The position numbers and the translations under genes were made by a program. Below the pieces are notes generated by a model. That model did no database searches. It had not been told where the DNA came from and saw nothing but the letters and a program-made list of their open reading frames with translations. From contig JAGLWO010000532.1 in NCBI GenBank assembly GCA_023133395.1, positions 1 through 9,738 of the forward strand: a DNA stretch of 9,738 nucleotides, written 5' to 3'. Of the stretch, positions 1-6,273 are shown piece after piece (position 1 is the stretch's first letter; every line of letters begins with the position of its first letter). This DNA is from Candidatus Cloacimonadota bacterium (GTDB lineage: Bacteria > Cloacimonadota > Cloacimonadia > Cloacimonadales > TCS61).

Positions 1-24
1 CTCTACCGACTGAGCTACATGAGC
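1..24 (-). tRNA. Partial tRNA (5' part only), probably tRNA-Thr
   Basis: Read on the minus strand, this is the acceptor 5' strand, the UA linker and the GCUC D-stem with an AGUCGGUA loop, which is the start of a class I tRNA. The window edge cuts it in the D-arm, so the anticodon is not visible. It lies 6 nt downstream of tRNA-Gly. By synteny with the Thr-Tyr-Gly-Thr cluster upstream of tuf in E. coli it would be tRNA-Thr(GGT), and its 5' sequence resembles E. coli thrT. The tRNA call is direct; the Thr identity is inference. Confidence 0.85.
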
Positions 25-30
25 AAAAAA

Positions 31-106
31 TGGAGCGGGGAACGGGGTTCGAACCCGCGACCCTTAGCTTGGAAGGCTAATGCTCTGCCAATTGAGCTAC
101 CCCCGC
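31..106 (-). tRNA. tRNA-Gly (anticodon TCC)
   Basis: The minus strand folds as a complete cloverleaf: a 7-bp acceptor GCGGGGG/TCCCCGC (one G-T pair), D-arm GCTC, anticodon loop CTTCCAA giving TCC, and T-loop TTCGAAC. The discriminator base is T and the 3' CCA is encoded (TGG at 31-33 on the plus strand). It is third in the Thr-Tyr-Gly-Thr cluster and lies 7 nt downstream of tRNA-Tyr, so it is almost certainly co-transcribed. Confidence 0.97.
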
Positions 107-113
107 AAAAAAA

Positions 114-199
114 TGGTGGAGGGGGAAGGATTCGAACCTCCGAAGGCATCCGCCAGCAGATTTACAGTCTGATCCCTTTGGCCACTCGGGAACCCCTCC
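114..199 (-). tRNA. tRNA-Tyr (anticodon GTA)
   Basis: The minus strand gives a class II tRNA with a long variable arm (GGCGGATGCC region). The acceptor is GGAGGGG/CCCCTCC, the anticodon loop CTGTAAA gives GTA, the T-loop is TTCGAAT, and CCA is encoded. The long variable arm plus a GTA anticodon is diagnostic of bacterial tRNA-Tyr. It is second in the cluster, 4 nt from tRNA-Thr and 7 nt from tRNA-Gly. Confidence 0.97.
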
Positions 200-203
200 A
201 ACA

Positions 204-278
204 TGGTGCCGACAGTAGGAATCGAACCCACAACCGCTCGATTACAAGTCGAGTGCTCTACCGTTGAGCCATGTCGGC
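204..278 (-). tRNA. tRNA-Thr (anticodon TGT)
   Basis: The minus strand shows acceptor GCCGACA/TGTCGGC, D-stem GCTC, anticodon loop CTTGTAA giving TGT, T-loop TTCGATT and an encoded CCA end. It is the first gene of the tRNA operon. The anticodon order TGT, GTA, TCC is identical to E. coli thrU-tyrU-glyT, so tuf probably follows to the left of the window. Confidence 0.97.
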
Positions 279-292
279 CTTCCTAAAATTCG

Positions 293-322
293 TGACAGAA
301 AAAACATCCTTTTTCCCTGTCA
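293..322 (-). other. Inverted repeat / hairpin in the tRNA operon leader
   Basis: TGACAG at one end pairs with CTGTCA at the other. With G-U pairs allowed on the minus strand, the stem extends to about 12 bp around a 6-nt loop. It sits 15 bp upstream of the first tRNA and downstream of the candidate promoter, so it would be in the 5' leader of the tRNA precursor. On the minus strand no T-run follows, so it is not a terminator for the cysS fragment. On the plus strand eight Ts follow, but no plus-strand gene precedes it. Its role is unknown; a processing or attenuation element is possible. Confidence 0.4.
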
Positions 323-334
323 TTTTTTTTCACT

Positions 335-363
335 AAAATACTTATAAAAAGAACTATAGACAA
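335..363 (-). promoter_or_regulatory. Candidate sigma70-type promoter of the tRNA operon
   Basis: On the minus strand, TTGTCT (358-363) and TATTTT (335-340) are separated by 17 bp. Transcription would start near 328, about 50 bp upstream of tRNA-Thr. The 204-bp gap from 279 to 482 has no gene, and a stable RNA operon needs a promoter there. The match is imperfect and the region is very AT-rich, so chance matches are likely. Confidence 0.35.
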
Positions 364-482
364 GTTAGACAAAAAATTTTCTTTGTGTATATGTGTCAAT
401 TGATTTATGTAAAATATCTTATATAAATATTTATTAATAAGAGAATCTATAAAGATAGTTAAAAATCAGTTTATTTTTTTTA

Positions 483-785
483 TTAAATCAGCTCCCAAAC
501 AGTACCGTCTGGCGTATCTTTTAATTGAATACCGATTTTTTGGAGATCATTCCGTATTTTATCTGCCATTTCCCAATTGCTAATTTTCTTAAACTCAATC
601 CTGCAATTTATGAGAAGTTGCACCAGTTCCTCGGAAACATCATCCAGACTTGATTTCAGTTTTTCTTCTAAATTGGAAAAAAATCCCAGGACCCGTCCCA
701 GTTCAACCAGCAGGTGTGCAAAATTCATATCCTTAGAACTGCGGGTACTTTTGGTAATTTCGAAAAGAACGTATAATGCCTTTAC
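483..785 (-). pseudogene. cysS: Cysteinyl-tRNA synthetase, C-terminal fragment (5' part missing)
   Basis: The minus-strand frame from about 785 reads VKALYVLFEITK and continues through NFAHLLVELGRVLGFF to the terminal signature NWEMADKIRNDL ... DTPDGTVWELI. This is the C-terminal helical (DALR-type) anticodon-binding end of class I cysteinyl-tRNA synthetase, which normally has about 460-480 residues. Only about 100 codons remain, and the catalytic Rossmann fold with the HIGH and KMSKS motifs is absent. The frame meets a stop (TAG at 786-788) where the family sequence should continue as DDFNT. The RND gene ends 44 bp further upstream. The ATG at 728 is an internal methionine, not a real start. 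CysRS is essential, so an intact copy must exist elsewhere, or the junction is an assembly join. The family call is firm; the cause of the truncation is not. Confidence 0.85.
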
Positions 786-829
786 CTAATATTGAAAACC
801 CTATGGGGACTGTTTATATACATGGAACT

Positions 830-3800
830 CTATTCTTTATTTTTAGTAAAAAAATAGTACATGACGGGAATAAAAGAAAGTACAAAAAACGTGGAAGTAA
901 TAAGACCACCAATTGTTGATAGGGACAATAATCTCCAGAAATCACTTTTTCCAATATCGGTGGCAATAAGCATTGGTATTAAACCTGCAATAGTTGTAAG
1001 CGATGTCATTAAAATGGGTCGAATACGATCTCGGGCAGCTTGTAAAATTGCTATTTTGATTCCAAAACCTTTTATTCTCAATTTATTCATATGATCGACT
1101 AAAATAATGGAATTATTAACAACAATTCCGGCAAGCAAAATTAAACCGATTCGTGCATAAGAATTAAATGTTTCACCAGTAAAATAGAAAATCAATGCAA
1201 CACCTGTGAAAGCAAGAGGAAGGGTTAACAAAATAATGAATGGATACTTAAATGATTCATATAAAGAACATAAACTCGTATAAACCAATAAGATTGCAAA
1301 AACGAGTAAATAGAACAACTGCTTTTTATCTTTATCGCTGCTAAAATTATCATTATCTTCTATAAAACTATACCCGGAAGTCATGGGAAAAGTTTCTTTA
1401 AATTCTTCGATGAATTTTTTCCCTTTTTTATACGAACCTCGAAAATCAAAATTGATGCGACGGGTATAAAGTTCATCTTCTCTATTTATTTCAGCCAATA
1501 TTTCCTGTTTATTTATTTCTGCTACTTCATTAAGTTTTATTTGTGAACCAAAATTATTTTTGATGATCAGACTTTTTAATTCCTCGATTGTAAAATCATT
1601 AAAATCATCATCTAAAATAACAAAAGCCAATTCCTGTTCTGAAACTTTCCGGTAGAATCTATTTTGAGCACTGTTGATCTTTGTATAAACCTGGTTAATT
1701 ATTGTGTAAATATCCATTCTGTTAGCAGCAAGTTTTTTACGATTAAAACAAATTTGATATTCAAAAAGTTTTTTTTCTTTCCACCAACCGGTTGCATTTG
1801 TATCGATATTTTGAACTCGCTTGTTTGTTTTTTGCATGAACACTTTAATATTTTCTGAAATCTCTTTTAATTTCAGATAATTATAACCTCTGATTTCGAT
1901 CGAGAAATTTGCGGTCGTATATCCACCTCCGCCAAAAGAAGGTCCGAATCCCCAAATATATACATTAGCATTTCCAAAATTCGTAGCATAAGCTTTCAAT
2001 TTTTCGCGCATAATGAGTGGATAAGCAGTTTGTTTTGTTTCCTCATCAAAATCGATCCTTATATATGCATATCTTGTCCAGACCTGCGTTTTGATAGAAA
2101 ATACTTTTTCATCTCCAATAACTTTATCTTCAAACATACGAGTAATTTTATTGGTTTGATCGATATTAGAACCAATCGGTAAGCGAATTCGGACGGCAAG
2201 ATAATCATCTTTGGGAAATTTCCAGGTAAATCCTTTATCGACTTTATTAATAAATATCCAACTGGAATATGCTAAAAATCCTAAAACTATGATCAACCAA
2301 ATCCAACGAAATCGGAGAATAAATTTGAGGATTTTTTGGAAAACGGTCAAATCGGGATTAAAATGGATATCTTCAACAGGTTTAATACGAACAGATTTAA
2401 TTTGAAGAAATTTATAGGCAGCAAGCGGAATAAATGTAAATGATACAAATAATGATGATAACAGGGAAAGAACCATCGCATAGACAAAAGGAAGATAAAA
2501 TATTTTCACATCTCCCTGCATATAAAGGAACGGAGCAAAGACAATAGTGGTCGTTAATGTGGAAGCAGAAATTGGTAAAGAAATTTCTCTGACTGCTAAT
2601 ATCGAAGCTCTTTTGCGGTCATATCCAAGATTTTGATAACGAAAAATATTTTCATAAACAACGATCGAATTATCGACCATCATTCCAAAACCAAGCGTTA
2701 GACCTGCTAAGGATAAAATGTTTAAACCGATTTTCAGATAAAACATTAAGATAAAAGTCAGCATGGTTGAGAAAAAGATGGTTGTTAAAACCAGAAAAGC
2801 AGATTGTGCATGTTTTAAAAAAATCAGGAGAACAACAAAAATTATGAGAACTACAAAAATTCCTCTCTTGTATAAGATGCTCATATCTTTTGAAATTTTC
2901 TCCGATTCATCTTCAAGTTTCACAACTTCGATATCTTCCGGTAAAAATGTTTTTTGCTTTTTAATAATAGACTTTAGTTTTTTTGCTAATTGGAGAGCAT
3001 TTGCAGTCGATTTTTTTTGAATAGTCAGAGAAAGTTGTGGCATTCCATTATAACGAAGATAGTTAAAAGCAGGTTGATAGGATTCCTCAAATTCGGCAAT
3101 TTCTCCCAATCTAATGATTGAACCATCATTTTTATTCAATTTAATATTTTTTAGTTCATCGATAGCATGATAAGTATTTTCTAATTGGATTATATAAGAA
3201 AGTCCATTTTCCTTGAAACCGCTGATCGATTCCTTATTACCAAAATCGTTCAGTTTTTGCCTGATCTCATAAGGGGAAACTCGATTCAATTCCGGTTGCT
3301 TGAGAATTATTTTAATCTCTTTTTCCCGGTTTCCGATAATCTCACAACTCGAAACTCCCTCGATAGAATTGAGTTGATATTTAAAAGTTCTTTCGATCAT
3401 TTTCTCGAGTTCATCAAGTTGATATGGACCGGAAATACCATATTTCAGGAATTCATCTTCACTGAATTCTCTCGGAACATATTCCCTGATGCGAGGAGTT
3501 ACATTGTCCGGAAGCTCATCGTGTAAAAGCTGTAATTTTTCATTTAATTCAAAACGGACAAAATCCATATCCGTATTACGGGCGAATTCAATACTGACCA
3601 CGGATCGTTGATTATAGGAAGTCGATTTGACTTTAGTAATATTGGGAATCGTGCTTCCAATAGCTTCGATAGGAGAAGTTATATTTGCTTCAACTTCTTC
3701 CGGCGAAGCATCCGACCAATATGTAACAATAGTTAAACGTGGATAATTAAGGTTTGGAAGTAATGAGAGAGGAATGTTCAAGACAGCATAAACAGCAATG

Positions 3801-3868
3801 ACAATAATTGCCAGGTAAAGCATTGTTACGGTAATTGGTTTTTCGAGTGCGATTTTTGTTAATAACAT
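830..3868 (-). CDS. RND-family efflux transporter permease (AcrB/SwrC-like)
   Basis: This inner-membrane proton-driven pump has 1012 residues, the normal RND length, so it looks intact. The N-terminus has TM1 (about 14-31) followed by IPLSLLPNLNYPRL, typical of the family. TM2-TM6 fall at about 337-485, TM7 at 522-541 and TM8-TM12 at about 850-1005, with two large periplasmic loops between them. The TM4 signature MMVDNSIVVYENI puts Asp399-Asn400 where AcrB has Asp407-Asp408. The TM10 motif GIVVNNSIILVD (Asn918-Asn919) replaces the AcrB Lys940 region, a pattern seen in many HAE-1-like pumps. The start ATG has only a weak GGTG upstream, after a repeat tract. It lies 84 bp downstream of a beta-propeller gene and ends beside the cysS fragment. 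A 228-bp copy of codons about 672-748 recurs at 8426-8653. The substrate cannot be inferred; multidrug, lipid or metabolite export are all possible. No adaptor gene is present in the window. Confidence 0.95.
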   Translation of the reverse strand: MLLTKIALEKPITVTMLYLAIIVIAVYAVLNIPLSLLPNLNYPRLTIVTYWSDASPEEVEANITSPIEAIGSTIPNITKVKSTSYNQRSVVSIEFARNTDMDFVRFELNEKLQLLHDELPDNVTPRIREYVPREFSEDEFLKYGISGPYQLDELEKMIERTFKYQLNSIEGVSSCEIIGNREKEIKIILKQPELNRVSPYEIRQKLNDFGNKESISGFKENGLSYIIQLENTYHAIDELKNIKLNKNDGSIIRLGEIAEFEESYQPAFNYLRYNGMPQLSLTIQKKSTANALQLAKKLKSIIKKQKTFLPEDIEVVKLEDESEKISKDMSILYKRGIFVVLIIFVVLLIFLKHAQSAFLVLTTIFFSTMLTFILMFYLKIGLNILSLAGLTLGFGMMVDNSIVVYENIFRYQNLGYDRKRASILAVREISLPISASTLTTTIVFAPFLYMQGDVKIFYLPFVYAMVLSLLSSLFVSFTFIPLAAYKFLQIKSVRIKPVEDIHFNPDLTVFQKILKFILRFRWIWLIIVLGFLAYSSWIFINKVDKGFTWKFPKDDYLAVRIRLPIGSNIDQTNKITRMFEDKVIGDEKVFSIKTQVWTRYAYIRIDFDEETKQTAYPLIMREKLKAYATNFGNANVYIWGFGPSFGGGGYTTANFSIEIRGYNYLKLKEISENIKVFMQKTNKRVQNIDTNATGWWKEKKLFEYQICFNRKKLAANRMDIYTIINQVYTKINSAQNRFYRKVSEQELAFVILDDDFNDFTIEELKSLIIKNNFGSQIKLNEVAEINKQEILAEINREDELYTRRINFDFRGSYKKGKKFIEEFKETFPMTSGYSFIEDNDNFSSDKDKKQLFYLLVFAILLVYTSLCSLYESFKYPFIILLTLPLAFTGVALIFYFTGETFNSYARIGLILLAGIVVNNSIILVDHMNKLRIKGFGIKIAILQAARDRIRPILMTSLTTIAGLIPMLIATDIGKSDFWRLLSLSTIGGLITSTFFVLSFIPVMYYFFTKNKE

Positions 3869-3870
3869 TG

Positions 3871-3938
3871 ATTAAACACCGAAAAACACCGAAAACACTG
3901 ATTCATTTTTTTCATTTTATTAAACACCGGAAACATTG
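3871..3938. repeat. Degenerate decamer repeats (AAACACCGAA type) between genes
   Basis: The plus strand carries AAACACCGAA twice in tandem, then the variant AACACTGATT, a T-rich spacer, and a further ATTAAACACCGGAAACA copy. The 11-mer ATTAAACACCG occurs at both 3871 and 3919. The tract fills nearly the whole 84-bp gap between beta-propeller 1 and the RND start, and runs up to within 2 bp of the RND ATG. That leaves the pump without a clear Shine-Dalgarno site. Similar CGGTGTTTTTCGGTG strings are common intergenic repeats in several environmental genomes; the function is unknown. Confidence 0.6.
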
Positions 3939-3952
3939 CAATACAAATTCAG

Positions 3953-5026
3953 TTAGTTCTTCAAAGTATAAATATTCAAGACAAAACCGTCATCTTCATT
4001 TCCGGTTATTTCATACAGCTTATTTTTATAGAATTTACAATTTTCGAATTTATCATTTACTTTTCGACATTGTCCGATTATTTTTCCATCTTTACCGATG
4101 ATATCGAATAAATTGCCGTTTTTATCTACAGTCTGAACCCACAAATTTCCCTCAGGTCCAATCAACATAGAAGTAATTGTGTTTTCAAATTCATATCCTG
4201 AAAAATTCATATCCAAATCAGCTCCTGAAGCTTTGACTTGCTTTTTTACTTCTTCCAGCGTGTTTTCAATTTCTTTAATATCCTCGGCTGACTTTTTAAT
4301 TTTTTTGATCTTTTTTGTGATATTCATTATGTGTTCACCATCAGCATCGAGAACCTGAATTCGATATTCATCATAAGACATATTTGTGATATAAATATTC
4401 TTTTCTGTTTTAGCATAGATCGGAATCTTGCTTTCTCCGATATTCATCTTTAACGGGTTAAAACTCTCCGAGTAAAGAAACTTTATCGAATCACCGGCGA
4501 TCAGTTCGATAGTCGGTTTTGAAAGAACAGAACCTTTCTTCTGATCGAACTCGATTCCCATATAAAAATAAATTTTTTTATCGTCGATATACTTGATATC
4601 CATTGGAATCTGCATTTGTTCAAAAAGCACATCTTCTAGATAATTTCCATCATAATCAAAATAGGAAGTTCGCTGATTCATCTGGTCAACAACACCGACG
4701 CAGGATTTTTTCTCATCATTAAAAATACTAAAAGGCAAAGAAAATTCTCCCGGACCTCTTCCTGTTTGGTCCAGAACTTTGATTATCTTTCCTTCAAGAT
4801 CGAGAATAGTAACCGATTTAGCTTGTGAATTCACAAAATAAATACGCTCATTTGTCATTATGAAATTCTGGATCGAGTCCAGATCTTCATTTAATGCAAA
4901 CGAATTTTCCAACTTTAATTCCTGCCCTGAAACTTTCGGTTGTAATGAATTTTCAACATCCTTAACATCAGAAAACAAAATCACACTAAAGATCAAAGTG
5001 AAAGATAAAAAAAATAGTTTTTTCAT
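3953..5026 (-). CDS. Exported six-bladed beta-propeller protein (paralogue 1)
   Basis: The product has 357 residues. The N-terminus MKKLFFLSFTLIFSVILFS is a Sec signal peptide without a lipobox cysteine, so a periplasmic or extracellular protein is expected. After it come repeated strand motifs of the form 'IYFVNSQAKSVTILDLEGK', and the hallmark TGRGPGEF at residues 88-95 followed by a hydrophobic-aromatic strand. This pattern fits the six-bladed beta-propeller (NHL/DUF5128-like) family common in Bacteroidota and relatives. A lysine/glutamate-rich helix at about 240-270 interrupts the propeller. No catalytic residues are recognisable; such propellers usually bind ligands or partner proteins. 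Its ATG overlaps the stop of the upstream paralogue (ATGA) and has a strong AGGAGG site, so it is translationally coupled. Membership in an efflux operon suggests a periplasmic accessory or substrate-binding role, which is inference. Confidence 0.85.
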   Translation of the reverse strand: MKKLFFLSFTLIFSVILFSDVKDVENSLQPKVSGQELKLENSFALNEDLDSIQNFIMTNERIYFVNSQAKSVTILDLEGKIIKVLDQTGRGPGEFSLPFSIFNDEKKSCVGVVDQMNQRTSYFDYDGNYLEDVLFEQMQIPMDIKYIDDKKIYFYMGIEFDQKKGSVLSKPTIELIAGDSIKFLYSESFNPLKMNIGESKIPIYAKTEKNIYITNMSYDEYRIQVLDADGEHIMNITKKIKKIKKSAEDIKEIENTLEEVKKQVKASGADLDMNFSGYEFENTITSMLIGPEGNLWVQTVDKNGNLFDIIGKDGKIIGQCRKVNDKFENCKFYKNKLYEITGNEDDGFVLNIYTLKN

Positions 5027-6111
5027 TGTCCCTCCTTTATAATTTTAAATTTCCAAATACTTCTATAGGTTGCATAATAAATGACAAAATTTTTTTCATC
5101 AAAAACTATACTATCCTCTCCGCTATTATAAGGTAAAATCTTGTGTTCACACAATGTATTTCCTTCTTCATCGAATATGCAAATATAACGATTCAAACTT
5201 TTTCTTTCAGCAAGTTCAGTCCAACCGAGAGTTGTTAAAGTAAATAATAAATTCATCGAAGAAGAATATTCTAGATCGCTGAAAGCACTGATTCCCCAAA
5301 CTTTTTTATCATTTTCAAACATTATAAATTTCGGTTTCGGTAATTTCTTCTTGATCAAAGCCGGATTACAAAATGCTTTTTCAATGTTTTCCGAATTAAT
5401 AGAATAAATTGTAAAATCAGGATAATTACATGTTACAAAAAATTTGTTTTCATTTTCATCTATATTTACCGTGAATAATTTATTTCGTGCTTTTTTTTCC
5501 AGTAAATTTCCCCTTTTCGACGGTTCGAAAATTCCATCGATTAGTGCATCAGAATTCAGATCGATTCTTCCTACACAAAAATCGATAGCAGAATCATAAG
5601 GAGTTATATAAAGATAATTCAGTGATAGAAACAATCGATAAGGTCTGAATTCAAGTTTTATCCTTTTTATCTCATTAAATTCGTTATCATAGATATAAAT
5701 ATTATAATTGTTGAGATCCGCAACATAGAGTCGGTCTCGAATATCATCATAAAGAATATCAATTGGAAATACCAGATCATTTGGACCTTTACCTTTTGAT
5801 TTCTGAATTATTTTTAATGGTCTTGTATCATTTGTGAAAGAATTTAAGTTGAAGATAATTATTTTATATTCAAATTGGTCTAAAATTATCAACTGATTAT
5901 TTTTTTGGGATAGAGTTACAATTTTTGGCATGAATTCTTCTGAACCCGATTTTGATAGATAACTATCTATTTTTTCAATTAGTTCGAGCTGCATCGAATC
6001 TTTTGAATTACAATAAACTTTTTTCTTATAAGAATCAAAAATATTTTCAGCCTTTATTGAGAAAAAGCTAAATATTATGAATATGAATAATATTATTTTC
6101 CGTGAATTCAT
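5023..6111 (-). CDS. Exported six-bladed beta-propeller protein (paralogue 2)
   Basis: The product has 362 residues from the ATG at 6111. This start is chosen because MNSRKIILFIFIIFSFFSIKA is a clean signal peptide (cleavage likely after KA, about residue 21) and GGAG lies 6 nt upstream. A longer frame to 6192 exists, but it would be encoded by the palindromic repeat cluster. The core has repeated propeller strands such as NNQLIILDQFEYKIIIFNL and YVADLNNYNIYIYDNEFNEI. The motif GKGPNDL at about 107-113 corresponds to GRGPGEF in paralogue 1. Sequence identity to paralogue 1 looks low, so the two probably bind different partners. Its TGA overlaps the next ATG by 4 nt. No enzymatic motif is visible; a periplasmic binding or scaffolding role is inferred from fold and context. 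Confidence 0.8.
   Translation of the reverse strand: MNSRKIILFIFIIFSFFSIKAENIFDSYKKKVYCNSKDSMQLELIEKIDSYLSKSGSEEFMPKIVTLSQKNNQLIILDQFEYKIIIFNLNSFTNDTRPLKIIQKSKGKGPNDLVFPIDILYDDIRDRLYVADLNNYNIYIYDNEFNEIKRIKLEFRPYRLFLSLNYLYITPYDSAIDFCVGRIDLNSDALIDGIFEPSKRGNLLEKKARNKLFTVNIDENENKFFVTCNYPDFTIYSINSENIEKAFCNPALIKKKLPKPKFIMFENDKKVWGISAFSDLEYSSSMNLLFTLTTLGWTELAERKSLNRYICIFDEEGNTLCEHKILPYNSGEDSIVFDEKNFVIYYATYRSIWKFKIIKEGQ
5031..5036 (-). promoter_or_regulatory. Strong ribosome binding site of beta-propeller 1
   Basis: AGGAGG on the minus strand lies 4 nt before the ATG at 5026. It is inside the last codons of the upstream beta-propeller gene, whose TGA overlaps this ATG. It fixes the start and is the strongest Shine-Dalgarno site in the window. 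Confidence 0.85.
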
Positions 6112-6115
6112 CTTT

Positions 6116-6270
6116 ATCTCCAAATAATATAACTCAAACAATCCTGTTTGAGAAAAATGTAATATAAACCTCCGGTTTGTGAGAAAATACAAAAAGTTCT
6201 CAAAGCGGAGCTATGAGTTACGATAATGCACAATCAGGAATGATTGTGACACAAGATTAAATCTCCAAAT
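6116..6270. repeat. Cluster of four small palindromes flanked by 10-bp direct repeats
   Basis: Four hairpins occur in sequence. At 6133-6152, CTCAAACA/TGTTTGAG surrounds loop ATCC. At 6166-6178, AAACC/GGTTT surrounds TCC. At 6199-6217, an imperfect CTCAAAGC/GCTATGAG surrounds GGA. At 6229-6248, CACAATCA/TGATTGTG surrounds GGAA. The first two show TCC at the apex on the plus strand and the last two show it on the minus strand, so the set is arranged head to head, like a REPIN or small MITE. ATCTCCAAAT flanks the set at 6116-6125 and 6261-6270, and the left copy contains the Shine-Dalgarno site of the next gene. No T-run follows any hairpin on the minus strand, so termination is unlikely. Element identity is inference. 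Confidence 0.6.
6118..6121 (-). promoter_or_regulatory. Ribosome binding site deciding the start of beta-propeller 2
   Basis: GGAG on the minus strand is 6 nt upstream of the ATG at 6111, within ATTTGGAGAT. The same 10-mer recurs just beyond the palindrome cluster at 6261-6270. It supports the start before the signal peptide rather than the one 27 codons earlier. Confidence 0.7.
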
Positions 6271-6273
6271 CCC

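Noticed and set aside
19..267. Plus-strand open frame of 82 codons over the tRNA genes
   Set aside because: It is the antisense of three tRNAs; strings such as GERGSNPRP are the usual spurious translation of reverse-complemented tRNA sequence.
293..330. Plus-strand intrinsic terminator (hairpin followed by eight Ts)
   Set aside because: No plus-strand gene precedes it, and the stem has A-C mismatches on that strand; it fits better as a leader hairpin on the minus strand.
787..829. Terminator of the RND gene around CCCCATAGGGTTTT
   Set aside because: The stem is only 3-4 bp and the T-run is short, so I cannot support it.
6112..6192. N-terminal extension of beta-propeller 2 by 27 codons
   Set aside because: It would be encoded by the palindrome cluster, lacks a ribosome binding site, and would bury the signal peptide behind a charged segment.
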